A stretch of DNA of 64,000 bases from G965230065 sp965230065 (lineage in GTDB: Bacteria > Bacteroidota > Bacteroidia > Cytophagales > Cyclobacteriaceae): the NCBI GenBank assembly GCA_965230065.1, contig OZ245942.1:5518001-5582000 (forward strand), in the 5' to 3' direction. The notes under the pieces were generated by a model. That model was not told the origin of the DNA and made no database searches. It was given only the letters and a program-made list of their open reading frames with translations. Positions within the stretch are counted from its first letter, which is position 1; each line of letters opens with the position of its first letter. The position numbers and the translations under genes were made by a program. Positions 33,536 to 43,114 of the stretch are shown here, in pieces.

Positions 33536-34669
33536 TTATGTACGCAAACCTTTCATTACTTCCCTGAGGGCAGTGACTGCCTGCTCTGTTTGTGCAGGAT
33601 CGGGTTTTGTATCCCAACTACCCACCCGGGTATTATCAGAAGCTCCCACCACCATACCATCTTTACGTGGAATGCTGTACCCGCCTTCAGTTCTAATGCT
33701 GTACTTAATTTCAGGTTGAGGGATTAAAAAAGAGAGTTGTCCCCGAATGGGAGTAAGTGCCTGGTCCTTGAACAGACTTTTAGCACCCAACCCCGTACAA
33801 TTGACAATGCATCTCTCAGCAAGCGCATCAATATCTTCCAGTTTTTTGAATTCCCGAACATGAATTTTTCCTCCAAAAGCCAGAAATTCATCCATTTGAA
33901 ATTTGAGGTAGGAAGGTATGTTGAAAATGAGTTGCACTCCTTTACTCACTAAAGGCGCATCGAACGGAGATTCCTGTAAAATTTCACTTCTAGGAATAAA
34001 ATTATTTTCAAGTCCGGGAATGCTTTCATGGCCGTCCTGAGCATTTTTTCCATTGCTTACCCGGTACATGGGCACCCATTGCACAATATCCTGCAATCCA
34101 AGCAGGTTCTGGTACACATTGAATGAAAACCGGGAAGCTTGCCGATACATATCTACAAATGCGGGGGTTACATTTTCTTTCTCTATGAGTTTAAAGTTGG
34201 GAGACCAGGTTCCGGTAGCTTTGCTTGAAGTAACATCAGGTGGCAGGGCTTTGGTATAAATTTTTACAGAATACCCCCGGCGTTGCAGCAACCTTGCTGT
34301 GGTAAGCCCAATTACACCACAACCCAGTATGGCAAACGATTTTTCACCCGTTGCAGCCGCCATCTCAGCCGCAATATTGCCCGTACCCCATGACAAAGAC
34401 CACCCACTACCGCCGTGCCCGTAATTGTGCACAATGGTTTTCTGATCCAGTTTCTCAGTTTCCAGCCGCGGCCCCAGGGTACGAAAAGGCCGCAGGCCCA
34501 CAGTTTCCTTAATCACCCTGTCGGTCGTGAAACTTGGCTTAATAAAAGGCACACCCGATACAGAATACTTTTCTGAAAGAGCAAGCTTATTTGTACTTGT
34601 ACAGGAAGCAGCCCCTCCCACCAATCCTATGATTCCGGCTGTTTTTAGGAATTTACGTCTTTGGTTCAT
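33536..34669 (-). CDS. Exported D-amino-acid-oxidase-family (DAO) FAD oxidoreductase
   Basis: A 377-residue protein with a twin-arginine-like start (MNQRRKFLKTAGIIGLVGG) and a lipobox-like GGAASC, so it is exported, perhaps lipid-anchored. The DAO fold is seen in YGHGGSGWSLSWGTGN (usually near the C-terminus in DAO, here early), FAILGCGVIGLTTARLLQRRG (Rossmann GxGxxG), CTGLGAKSL, and RGQLSFLIPQ. The motif order GHGGSGWSLSWG before GCGVIG is a circular arrangement or fusion relative to standard DAO enzymes and deserves checking. It overlaps the aminotransferase gene by one base (stop/start at 34669), so they are one operon. Substrate likely an amine or D-amino acid. Confidence 0.8.
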   Translation of the reverse strand: MNQRRKFLKTAGIIGLVGGAASCTSTNKLALSEKYSVSGVPFIKPSFTTDRVIKETVGLRPFRTLGPRLETEKLDQKTIVHNYGHGGSGWSLSWGTGNIAAEMAAATGEKSFAILGCGVIGLTTARLLQRRGYSVKIYTKALPPDVTSSKATGTWSPNFKLIEKENVTPAFVDMYRQASRFSFNVYQNLLGLQDIVQWVPMYRVSNGKNAQDGHESIPGLENNFIPRSEILQESPFDAPLVSKGVQLIFNIPSYLKFQMDEFLAFGGKIHVREFKKLEDIDALAERCIVNCTGLGAKSLFKDQALTPIRGQLSFLIPQPEIKYSIRTEGGYSIPRKDGMVVGASDNTRVGSWDTKPDPAQTEQAVTALREVMKGLRT

Positions 34670-35826
34670 TAAGAGAGTTCACTGAATGCGTTGGCAAAAT
34701 ATTCCATGTCTTCCAGTGTGCCCAGGCTTACCCGGCAGTACTGTTGGTTGCGGTACACTACACGTTTTAAGCCTACCCCCCGCTTCATCATTTCCATTAC
34801 AAAACGGTCGCCATTCATACGGATAGGAAATAACACAAAATTAGTATCAGAAGGAATATATTCGTATCCGCTGTCTGTCAGCACTTTGTATAAAAACTCT
34901 TTGGATTGCCGGTTCATTTTCCGGCTATATGCCATAAACTCCTCATCTTTGAGGGTCTCAATAGCCCCCATGATGGAGGGGCGGGTGGTGGTGTTGCCGT
35001 CGGTGCTGTACTTTTTTAACTTCTGAATATTATCGGGGGTTGCAATGGCATATCCAATGCGTAATCCTGCCATGGCATGCACTTTTGAAAAGGTACGTGT
35101 TACGATTACATCTTTCCCTTCTTTTACCAAAGAAATCATAGACTCTTTTGCCGGGTCAGCTTGATAGTCGATATAGGCTTCGTCAATGAATACCGGTTTT
35201 TTCCCGGAAACTTCCGCACAAAACCCTTTGAGATCCCCCTTTGTGAGCCTGCCGGTGGGATTGTTAGGATTACAAACATACAAAAGGCTGATATCGTCGG
35301 TAACTGCTTCAGCCATACGGTCAAAATCATAATCCAGGTCTTTGGTTAGAGGCACAGTGCGTAACTCTGATTCGTAATCGTTACACGCTTTGCGAATCAA
35401 CGACATGTAGGTGAGGTCGGCTGCCAATATTTTGCTGCCTTTTCCGCCATACAAAAGAGCCCCAGACATGAGAATTTCTGACGAACCGGCCCCCAGCAGT
35501 ACGTGTTCTGTGGTTACTCCCCACTGATCGGCAATCATTTGCCTGAATTCATCCCGTCCAAGCTTGGGATACATCCAGCTATTTCTTAATGACTCCTGCA
35601 TCACTTTGATAGCTTTCTCTGAAGGACCAAACGGATTTTCATTAGAAGTCAGCCGCGCCTTCATTTTAGTAAGGTCCCAGGGTGATTTATCAGGCGGTGA
35701 TACAGGAGTAATCTGCGCAGGATTTCCCTGTAAATCATTCCAGGTAAACAAACTGCCGGTGGTGATGGCCCCGGCGCCTAATAAACTCGATCGCAGCCAG
35801 GTTCTTCTGTTGATTTGGTCAGACAT
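34669..35826 (-). CDS. Tat-exported class I/II aminotransferase (HisC-like)
   Basis: 385 residues from ATG 35826 (MSDQINRRTWLRSSLLGAG). The longer frame to 35880 lacks any signal. The twin-arginine motif RRTWLRSS and a following hydrophobic segment indicate export of the folded enzyme with its PLP bound. The aminotransferase core has TSNENPFGPSEKAIKV, GAGSSEILMSGAL, YVCNPNNPTGRL, and the lysine region RTFSKVHAMAGLRIGYA, all typical of histidinol-phosphate-aminotransferase-like enzymes. A periplasmic aminotransferase next to an exported DAO-type oxidase suggests processing of an extracellular amine. True histidine biosynthesis is unlikely because of the signal. Confidence 0.82.
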   Translation of the reverse strand: MSDQINRRTWLRSSLLGAGAITTGSLFTWNDLQGNPAQITPVSPPDKSPWDLTKMKARLTSNENPFGPSEKAIKVMQESLRNSWMYPKLGRDEFRQMIADQWGVTTEHVLLGAGSSEILMSGALLYGGKGSKILAADLTYMSLIRKACNDYESELRTVPLTKDLDYDFDRMAEAVTDDISLLYVCNPNNPTGRLTKGDLKGFCAEVSGKKPVFIDEAYIDYQADPAKESMISLVKEGKDVIVTRTFSKVHAMAGLRIGYAIATPDNIQKLKKYSTDGNTTTRPSIMGAIETLKDEEFMAYSRKMNRQSKEFLYKVLTDSGYEYIPSDTNFVLFPIRMNGDRFVMEMMKRGVGLKRVVYRNQQYCRVSLGTLEDMEYFANAFSELS

Positions 35827-35943
35827 AGCAAAAAAAATTAGGTTGAATAAAAATTCCGGGTGGAACCCACCCGGAATCACTAAACGTAGTATGCAGGTGA
35901 TGAAACAAGCTTACAATTACAATTCCTGAAAATTGTAACGACA

Positions 35944-35975
35944 CAAACATATTTTAAAACAAACAAAATAACAAA
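35944..35975 (-). promoter_or_regulatory. Candidate promoter for the aminotransferase-DAO operon
   Basis: On the minus strand TATGTTTG (35951-35944) matches the Bacteroidota -7 box TAnnTTTG exactly, with TTTG (35975-35972) 20 bp upstream as the -33 box. It lies about 120 bp before the ATG at 35826. Confidence 0.45.
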
Positions 35976-36128
35976 TTTTATTTTATAAAAATATATTTAT
36001 ATGATTATATATTCTTTAATATTTTATTTATTAAGCATATAATTCTGTTTAATATGCCTATGTAGATTGTATGAATTAAGCCATGAAAACATTGGAAAGC
36101 TTTTCTACCTTTGCCTTTTACTTAAAAC

Positions 36129-36878
36129 ATGCGTATCACCATGAATAATAAGATAAAGCTTGAAGTTTGTATAGATTCAGTCCAGTCTGCCATCAACGCC
36201 GAAAAAGGCGGGGCTTCCCGGGTGGAACTGTGTGACAATCTTTTTGAGGGCGGTACTACCCCCAGTGCAGGGGCTATTGACCTGGCCCGGAAAAATATCA
36301 GCATTGGCCTGCACGTAATCATTCGCCCAAGAGGTGGTGACTTTCTCTATTCTGACCTGGAGTTTGAAATCATGAAAAAAGACATACAAACAGCCAAAGA
36401 ATTGGGTGCCGACGGGGTCGTTTTTGGTATTTTACAGGCAGATGGCACCGTAGACAAAGAACGAAACGCTGTGTTGGCAGCATTGGCAGCTCCCATGCGT
36501 ACTACTTTTCACCGTGCTTTTGACATGACCACAGACCCTTTTCAGGCGTTGGAAGACATCATTGCATTAGGCATTGACCGCATCCTGACTTCCGGGCTGG
36601 AACGCACTGTACCAGAGGGGGTAGCACTCATCACCAAACTGGTAGAAAAAGCAGGAGACCGCATTGTCATCATGCCCGGAGGAGGCATTGATGAGTTCAA
36701 TATTGAAAAGATTGTAGAAGCGACCGGCGTAAAAGAATGCCATATTTCAGGAAGAAAGAAAGTGAAAAGCGGGATGCAATTCGTCAATACGCGTGTATTT
36801 ATGGGCGGTGAGCTCCGCTTGCCCGAGTATGAAAACTACATAGCTGATCCTGAGCGTATTCAGGCTATGCTGGTCTAA
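36129..36878 (+). CDS. cutC: CutC-family protein
   Basis: A 249-residue TIM-barrel protein of the CutC family, once linked to copper homeostasis; later work questions that role. Family motifs: KLEVCIDSVQSAINAEKGG, ASRVELCDNLFEGGTTPS, HVIIRPRGGDFLYSDLE, TFHRAFDMTTDP and IVIMPGGGIDEFN. Another ATG at 36141 gives MNNKIKLEV and is equally plausible as the start. It stands alone with a 300-bp AT-rich upstream region shared with the divergent aminotransferase gene. Confidence 0.9.
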   Translation: MRITMNNKIKLEVCIDSVQSAINAEKGGASRVELCDNLFEGGTTPSAGAIDLARKNISIGLHVIIRPRGGDFLYSDLEFEIMKKDIQTAKELGADGVVFGILQADGTVDKERNAVLAALAAPMRTTFHRAFDMTTDPFQALEDIIALGIDRILTSGLERTVPEGVALITKLVEKAGDRIVIMPGGGIDEFNIEKIVEATGVKECHISGRKKVKSGMQFVNTRVFMGGELRLPEYENYIADPERIQAMLV

Positions 36879-37007
36879 AAAAGAGCATTACCAAGTATAT
36901 CAACTTTCTATTCAGGAATGGTTTGTATTTCGGGTTCCATCTCAATTCATTTTCATGGTATTATACGGATTATCGTAACAATAAACAATTAAACAAAACA
37001 CTTCAAT

Positions 37008-39287
37008 TCAATAACAAAACACCCCAAAAAGGGAAGCAGGCACATTATGTCCGGGATTTTCTAATGCAATTATAAGTTGGTTGGTTTCCACCGGACTGTC
37101 CAGCTTTACACGGTTGATTGTTTGGTGGTTGCCGGTTTTTTCAAATAAAACATTGCCCTGCCCGTCTCGGATGCTGTAATTTTGCACACAAAAAGGCATC
37201 ACATCTTCCGGGTGCCCCATCAGGGCCGATTCCATGGGGTGGTCAAAATCGGTATCAAACATCAGCACAATTTCCCGTATGGTTTGGGGCTGTGACCATG
37301 AGATGGTAAGTTCAGGCTTTTCATCCTCCCAATGCGCTACCCAGGCATTGGGCTGAAAATTGGGACGGAAATACCCATTTTTCAGGTTATTTACCCCAAA
37401 AGTTTCCAGGGCCGGACTGATTTCCATACCAAAGTTGTGCCCATCCGGACGACGGTGCGGGCACCAGAATTCAAAAGCTTCTATGCCCAAACCTTCAGGC
37501 GGCTCCTGCTTGCCAAAATTGGATACGGCCTTGTTGACCTTATTAAACACGGTGAGTAGTCCGGTCGCCCGCACGTTACAGCCTTTCACTTCCACGTCCT
37601 CATTTTTCATCAGGCAAAGAAAAGCGTATTGGTCATCCGGCAGGGTTTCCGGAAATGTAAGGTTAACTTCCTGTTCACCTTCCTGTAATGCAATGCTTTG
37701 GCTGCCCAGTGTAATATCCGGGGTATGGTTTTGTTTTTTTGAACTTATCCGTAATTCAGTCTGAAGGGTAGTAGCTTTTGTTGCTTTTACCCTGATTTTG
37801 TAGTGGTATTGAATACCCTTTCTTAAAGGCAGCATTTGCGCTGCCGAAAATTCCAAAGGCATCCAGGGCCCATCAAAGGGCAAATGTGTCAAAGAAAGCT
37901 CACTGCTTACCCGTGCATTAGCTTTATTTACAAGATTCTCTTCATCTGCCAGGGCAACCATCGGAATGCTTTGCCCCTTTTTATTCAGTTCTTTTTGCAG
38001 GGTTTTGATATAAGGAAATTTACCAATACCCCTGAGTAGTATATTATTTTTTATGGCAATAACAGCGGCCATCCCCACCGCCTGCGCTCCATGCGCACAG
38101 GTAGCCATCACCCGGGATGAACCAAATGCCACATGGGAGGCAGAAATAATACGCCCGGCCAGGAAAAGGTTTTTAATGTCTTTGCTGTAATAGCAGCGGT
38201 AAGGAATCTGGTAAATCCCTTTGGAATGCCATTGGTTGCAGCCGTTTTTATCACCGAAAACCCCGTCGGCAGGATGCAAATCGAGCGACCAACCGCCAAA
38301 GGAAATGGCATCTTCGAATGCCCGTTGTTCTACTACATCTTGTTGCTTCAGTATGTAATCTCCCATAAAACGTCTACTTTCCCGCTTGCCGGGGATGGTG
38401 CCTACCCATTCCAGTGTAAGGTTTTCCGATTCGGGAAATTCACCACTGTTTTTCACATAATCCCAAATTCCATAAATCACCCGCCAAAGTTCCCACTTGA
38501 TTTCTTCAGACTGATGGATGGTATCCATGCGGCCGCCATGCTCCACCCACCACAGCCGACAACCATGGTCCTGCAACTGGTAATTGCGGATGCGGGGCAG
38601 TTCCCCGGCATTTTTAATGGCATAAGCCGGGGCCGTAAAACGCACAGGCTGTCCTACATCTTTGGTATAGAAATATATAGAATGGCCAAGCAGCTCCCCG
38701 TAATCTTCAATATCAGGAGCAAAGCCTTCCCCAAACTCTTCCGGGGTTTCGGCCCCCATCCTGAAAGAAGCCCCGGCCTGAAAAGCCACAATGCCATCAC
38801 CCGAAGCATCACAAAACAAAGGGGCTTCTACCTGGTACATCGTTGAATTTTGGCTACAAAAGGCTCGTAATCCTGAAATTTCGTCATCCGCTTTTTTATG
38901 CACTTCATACACGGCCGTATTGAGCAACAAAGTAATATTCGGTTCAGCCGATACTTTTTCCAGTAAAATGGTATCGAGAATGATGTGGTTGCCTTCTTTG
39001 TTTCGGTACGTATTTTCTACCAGAATTTCGTCAATCACTCCTCCTTCCCTTGCCCAGCGGTTGTTGTTGCCCATATGGGAAGTTGCGCCCAGGATCCAGA
39101 GCCGCACCTCACTGGAGGCGTTGCCACCCAATACGGGCCGGTCTTGAATCAGTACTACTTTGATGCCTTCCCGGGCAGCCGTGAGTGCACAGCAAACACC
39201 AGACATGCCGCCGCCAGTGATGGCCAAATCGGTCATTAATATTTCTTCCTTTAAATTCCTTTTCGCTTGAAACCCTTCTTTTATCAT
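37008..39287 (-). CDS. PF12831-type FAD-dependent oxidoreductase (copy 1)
   Basis: 759 residues from ATG 39287 (MIKEGFQAKRNLKEE); the stop codon of the upstream symporter overlaps this ATG (ATGA), which fixes the start and shows coupling. A longer frame to 39488 runs inside the symporter gene and is rejected. The FAD-binding motif is LAITGGGMSGVCCALTAARE, followed by VLGGNASSEVRLW and, in the middle, GRIISASHVAFGSSRVMATC. The C-terminal third is beta-rich and may bind carbohydrate. There is no signal peptide, so this copy is cytoplasmic, unlike the other two in the locus. Such proteins occur in many PULs; the sugar oxidised is not known. Confidence 0.85.
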   Translation of the reverse strand: MIKEGFQAKRNLKEEILMTDLAITGGGMSGVCCALTAAREGIKVVLIQDRPVLGGNASSEVRLWILGATSHMGNNNRWAREGGVIDEILVENTYRNKEGNHIILDTILLEKVSAEPNITLLLNTAVYEVHKKADDEISGLRAFCSQNSTMYQVEAPLFCDASGDGIVAFQAGASFRMGAETPEEFGEGFAPDIEDYGELLGHSIYFYTKDVGQPVRFTAPAYAIKNAGELPRIRNYQLQDHGCRLWWVEHGGRMDTIHQSEEIKWELWRVIYGIWDYVKNSGEFPESENLTLEWVGTIPGKRESRRFMGDYILKQQDVVEQRAFEDAISFGGWSLDLHPADGVFGDKNGCNQWHSKGIYQIPYRCYYSKDIKNLFLAGRIISASHVAFGSSRVMATCAHGAQAVGMAAVIAIKNNILLRGIGKFPYIKTLQKELNKKGQSIPMVALADEENLVNKANARVSSELSLTHLPFDGPWMPLEFSAAQMLPLRKGIQYHYKIRVKATKATTLQTELRISSKKQNHTPDITLGSQSIALQEGEQEVNLTFPETLPDDQYAFLCLMKNEDVEVKGCNVRATGLLTVFNKVNKAVSNFGKQEPPEGLGIEAFEFWCPHRRPDGHNFGMEISPALETFGVNNLKNGYFRPNFQPNAWVAHWEDEKPELTISWSQPQTIREIVLMFDTDFDHPMESALMGHPEDVMPFCVQNYSIRDGQGNVLFEKTGNHQTINRVKLDSPVETNQLIIALENPGHNVPASLFGVFCY

Positions 39288-40990
39288 TGATGAATTGTAT
39301 TTTGAATTTTTGATTTCGCGGCAGACCGCTTTTTCTTTAAATAATCTCTTCTCCGGTATAATAACACCGCCAGCAGGACAATCGTTACGCCCATTATTAT
39401 CACGAGCAAAGTCGCTTTTTGGGCAATAATTCCTAATCCGATGACCAACAGGCCCACAGCACCCATGGTGTAGGACAGCACTTTCCATCCGTATTCATTC
39501 TGTCTATCTTGCACCTCTACTTGTTTTGACGTTTTTGGCGCATGGGTGGTTATTTCCTGATAAAGCAGAAAATCAGGGGATTGCCTTTGCTTGTATCTGG
39601 CCCACATATCATAGGCAAGCAACAACACAAATGGTGTGATACATCCCAGCAGCATTTCTTCGGCCCGGTCTAGTTGTAAATCTAACAACCAGGGAGAAAT
39701 AAACTTAAAAAACAGATTGATGCCCAGACTGGTGAGGGTGCAGGCTAAAATTGATTTTCCCGTGTGCCATTTGGAAAACAATGCCCAGATGGGCGGGCCA
39801 TATAATGAGCAGCCTGTAACCGCCCCCACACTCAATACAACCTCCACAATGCCTCCGGCAGCCGGCACCAGCATGGCGACGAAGATAGTACCAATACCAA
39901 ATAAAAAAGTAGATATTTTTGCCATGCGCATCACCTGTTGGTCGGTAACCTGGGAGCGAAGTTGTTTGTAAATATCATTGGTAAATACGGCCGCGGAAAG
40001 GTTCAGCGTCGTATTCACTGATGAAGCAGTGGCGAATACCATTCCGCCCAGCATCAGGCCCAGCATACCACCGGGCAATACTTGTTTGCACATCAGTAAG
40101 TAGGCTCCTTCGTTTTCCAGTCCGGCAAGGTCAGGGTTTAATGCCCGGTATAGCATGGGCGGCAGCATCCAGATAAGGGGGGAAACAACATACAGCCCAG
40201 CAAATAAATACCCCACCTTTCTGGCATCTTTGGGGTTTTTCACGCTGGTATACCGCTGCACATATGCCCAGTTTCCACCGATGAAAATAGAATTATACAT
40301 GGCAAAAGCGCCCAGAAACAGCCAGGAATATTCTCCCTGTACGGGCGTAAAAAATGTGGAGGGTACATTGTCCACAAAACCATTCCACCCACCTACCACT
40401 TCAAATGCCAGGGGGACCACCATGAGCACGGCTGCCGTGAGGATGATGAACTGGAGCACATCGGTAATCACAACTGCCCAAAGGCCGCCTACGGTAGTAT
40501 ACACCATGATGAGTAACCCTAAAACAATGACGCTGCCTGTAATAGAAAATCCAGTAGAAACATTGATGATTTTGGCCACCGGATACAGAAATGCCCCGGC
40601 ATAGGCCAGTGATAAAAACAGAATGAGATAGGTATAAAACTGCTGCGTTTTCTTTCCCAACCGCTGGCGGATAAACTCAGCTGCTGTCAATGCCCCGGTT
40701 TTTCGCCATTTGGGGGCAATAAATGCCCCTACCGCAAAACCTCCCAGGCACATGGTCCACTGAATCATAATGGCGACAAAACCATAATCGTAGGCAATGG
40801 AGCCCCACACCACAAAAGTGCCTGCCGAAAAAAAGCTCATGAAGAGGGAAAGCCCGCTGATGGGCCAGGGCATGGCACCACCTGCCGCAAAGTAGGAAGT
40901 CATGTCTTTCCCACTCCGGCCAAAGGAAAGCCCTGCGGCCACCACAATGCCGGAGAAAAGAAGAATGACGATGTAGTCTATGGGTTGCAC
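39284..40990 (-). CDS. Sodium:solute symporter (SSS family)
   Basis: A 568-residue inner-membrane protein with about 13-14 hydrophobic helices; SSS-type motifs include GRSGKDMTSYFAAGG and AEFIRQRLGKKTQQFY. The family takes up sugars, sialic acids, amino acids or organic acids with sodium. Here it likely imports the product of the locus. Its stop overlaps the ATG of the FAD oxidoreductase. A long inverted repeat at 41038-41089 separates it from the GH2 gene, so it may form a separate transcript. Confidence 0.9.
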   Translation of the reverse strand: MQPIDYIVILLFSGIVVAAGLSFGRSGKDMTSYFAAGGAMPWPISGLSLFMSFFSAGTFVVWGSIAYDYGFVAIMIQWTMCLGGFAVGAFIAPKWRKTGALTAAEFIRQRLGKKTQQFYTYLILFLSLAYAGAFLYPVAKIINVSTGFSITGSVIVLGLLIMVYTTVGGLWAVVITDVLQFIILTAAVLMVVPLAFEVVGGWNGFVDNVPSTFFTPVQGEYSWLFLGAFAMYNSIFIGGNWAYVQRYTSVKNPKDARKVGYLFAGLYVVSPLIWMLPPMLYRALNPDLAGLENEGAYLLMCKQVLPGGMLGLMLGGMVFATASSVNTTLNLSAAVFTNDIYKQLRSQVTDQQVMRMAKISTFLFGIGTIFVAMLVPAAGGIVEVVLSVGAVTGCSLYGPPIWALFSKWHTGKSILACTLTSLGINLFFKFISPWLLDLQLDRAEEMLLGCITPFVLLLAYDMWARYKQRQSPDFLLYQEITTHAPKTSKQVEVQDRQNEYGWKVLSYTMGAVGLLVIGLGIIAQKATLLVIIMGVTIVLLAVLLYRRRDYLKKKRSAAKSKIQNTIHQ

Positions 40991-41037
40991 GGTTGTGTTT
41001 CTTGTTTAATGTTTTTTGTTTTTAGTTTGAAGTCGGG

Positions 41038-41089
41038 AGACGGAAGACCGGAGAAAAAACTTCCGTCTTCGGTCTCCGGTCTACCGTCT
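41038..41089. repeat. 17-bp inverted repeat between GH2 and symporter genes
   Basis: AGACGGAAGACCGGAGA (41038-41054) pairs with TCTCCGGTCTACCGTCT (41073-41089) with one mismatch. The loop of 18 nt contains a further CTTCCGTCTTCGG, a partial copy of the arm. The right arm reaches the GH2 stop codon. It could terminate GH2 transcription or set mRNA levels within the locus. Confidence 0.75.
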
Positions 41090-43107
41090 CAAAATGTCTT
41101 TTCAACCACCGTAAATCCAGTTGGAGAAATAAGCTTTACCGTCGTTCCCTGACTGACATTGGTAATCTCTACTTCCTGGGTTTCGCCGGGTTTAAGGGTT
41201 TTTAAAGTTATTTTTTGTTTAATATTTCCCGCATCGGAATACACCAATGTATAGCCTTTTAAGGTGTAAGATGGATAATCATCCCGGGCTTGAACTTTTA
41301 CTTTATTATTTTCAAAAGTTAAAAGTGCCGGGGCATATTCTGCTTTCATCACATCATACAAAGGGCGGGTATTGCGTTGCGGATCTACCAATCCCCATTC
41401 CCGGTAACCATTTTCATTGGTATTGGGGTAGCGGCTTCGGTAATCGTTGAAAGCCCACCAGCTTGTACCTACCATATAATCATTTTTCCTTACCCAATCG
41501 ATGTGCTCTTTGAAGTATTCTATCCGTTCTTCCGGTGTAAAATAATCGGCACGCCTGCCAAATTCTGAAAGATAAATAGGTTTTTCGGGATACTTTTCGT
41601 GCAGGTTTTCGGCCAGCCGGGCGAGGCTTCCTGCTCCTCCGTAGGTATTAATGCAAATCAGGTCGCAATAACGGAAACTGTCGTGGGCAGTGGCAAGGTT
41701 TTCTTTCGTTCCACCATTGCCTATGGATACAAAAGTAAGCAGGCGGGTAGAGTCAAGCTCCCTGGCAATGGCTATCATATCACCCGTCCAGGCATCGCCC
41801 TCGGGTGTCCACGAGTTGTATTCGTTGCCCATGCTCCATCCGATCACGCTGGGGCGGTTCCAGTCCCGCTCAATGAGTTCGCCCATCTGTTGAATAAACT
41901 TGGCCCGCATGATAGGGTCGGCCATTTGCTGGGGGGAAATTTGCCAGTTTCCCGGCTCAGCAATTACCATGAAACCATTTTCATCACACCAGTCCATAAA
42001 CGCCGTGCTGGTGGGTGTGTGGTTCAGGCGGGAAAACACCATATGGGCCTCTTTGATAAGCGGCATATCTTGATTTGCCACTTCTTCATTATCCATTGAA
42101 GCAAATTTTGGGTGGTCGGAATGGCGGTTGGCCCCTCCTACCCTGATGGCTTCGCCATTCAGGAAAAGTTTGCCGTTTTTGGTTTCTATTTTACGGATGC
42201 CAAATTGCTCGTTAAATGTATTCAGGTCAGTGCCAGTACCGGCAGATAGCGTGGTTTGCAGATTGTATAAATGTGGATGGTCAAAATGCCAAAGGCTTAC
42301 CTGATCAGGCGATAAATTTACCGTCTGAGTTATAATTTCTATTGTTTTTGGCTTTATCGTAATAGCTTTGCTACGCTCTTTGTTTTTCCTGCCCAGCGTT
42401 ATTTTTTCTTCCCCGGTTTGTAATGCCAGTTCCGAGCTTAACGAAACCTGCTCTGTTCCCACATTCCGAATCCAGGTTATTACTTTTATGATAGCGCCCC
42501 CTTTTTGCAAATCCGGTTCGGCCTCTATTTTTTGTTTAGAAACGAACACTTTTCCGATTTCTTTAAGGTACACGTCGCGGGTAATACCGCCATATTCCCA
42601 CCAGGGATACAGCAAATTTTTGGGTTGCTCACCCAGGCGGGCGCCGGGGATGGTGGTATGATCCCATGCATTATCTACCTCCAGCACCAGAAAATTATTG
42701 CCTTTTTTTGCAAGATCAGTAATATCAAATTCAAAAGGCGTATACCCACCTTCGTGGAAACCGACCAGTTCCCCATTGAGCCATACGCGGCACTTATAAA
42801 ACACGGCCGCAAAGTGCAGACGCAGGTGTTTTTGTGAAAGGTTTCCGTTGTATTCAAACATCCGGCGGTACCACACTGTGCCGATGTATCCTTCAAACCG
42901 CTTGTCGATGGAAAAGCAGTGGGGTACCTCTGCCACATCCCAACCTGCCGTGTAGCCCAAAGGAGTGTTTTCTTCTATCTTCCATGGCTTGTGCCAGTCA
43001 AAAGTTTCCCCCGATTTTGTAGGGTCCAGGGCAAAGTTCCAGGTTCCGTTAAGGCTGGTTTGCTGGGCATGGGAAAGGTTAGATATTATAAGAAAAACAA
43101 AGAGCAT
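41089..43107 (-). CDS. Glycoside hydrolase family 2 enzyme
   Basis: 672 residues from ATG 43107 (MLFVFLIISNLSHAQQ), a clear signal peptide. The longer frame to 43293 reads through a GC-rich palindromic stretch and lacks a signal at its start. Domains in order: GH2 sugar-binding (TSLNGTWNFALDPTKSG), Ig-like, and TIM barrel. The acid/base glutamate is in GWSMGNEYNSW and the nucleophile in IYLSEFGRRAD. GH2 includes beta-galactosidases, beta-glucuronidases and beta-mannosidases; the short NEY motif and overall form resemble beta-glucuronidase-like PUL enzymes, but this is not decided. It lies downstream of the sulfatase and beta-helix enzyme and probably acts on their product. Confidence 0.88.
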   Translation of the reverse strand: MLFVFLIISNLSHAQQTSLNGTWNFALDPTKSGETFDWHKPWKIEENTPLGYTAGWDVAEVPHCFSIDKRFEGYIGTVWYRRMFEYNGNLSQKHLRLHFAAVFYKCRVWLNGELVGFHEGGYTPFEFDITDLAKKGNNFLVLEVDNAWDHTTIPGARLGEQPKNLLYPWWEYGGITRDVYLKEIGKVFVSKQKIEAEPDLQKGGAIIKVITWIRNVGTEQVSLSSELALQTGEEKITLGRKNKERSKAITIKPKTIEIITQTVNLSPDQVSLWHFDHPHLYNLQTTLSAGTGTDLNTFNEQFGIRKIETKNGKLFLNGEAIRVGGANRHSDHPKFASMDNEEVANQDMPLIKEAHMVFSRLNHTPTSTAFMDWCDENGFMVIAEPGNWQISPQQMADPIMRAKFIQQMGELIERDWNRPSVIGWSMGNEYNSWTPEGDAWTGDMIAIARELDSTRLLTFVSIGNGGTKENLATAHDSFRYCDLICINTYGGAGSLARLAENLHEKYPEKPIYLSEFGRRADYFTPEERIEYFKEHIDWVRKNDYMVGTSWWAFNDYRSRYPNTNENGYREWGLVDPQRNTRPLYDVMKAEYAPALLTFENNKVKVQARDDYPSYTLKGYTLVYSDAGNIKQKITLKTLKPGETQEVEITNVSQGTTVKLISPTGFTVVEKTF

Positions 43108-43114
43108 TAGAATG

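Noticed and set aside
33432..33617. A 61-codon minus-strand frame after the spondin gene
   Set aside because: It covers the terminator hairpin at 33474-33509 and part of the oxidoreductase gene in another frame.
38133..38846. A 237-codon plus-strand open frame
   Set aside because: It is antisense to the FAD oxidoreductase at 37008-39287 and has no recognisable motif.
39288..39488. N-terminal extension of the FAD oxidoreductase up to 39488
   Set aside because: It lies wholly inside the symporter gene; the ATGA overlap at 39284-39287 gives a better start.
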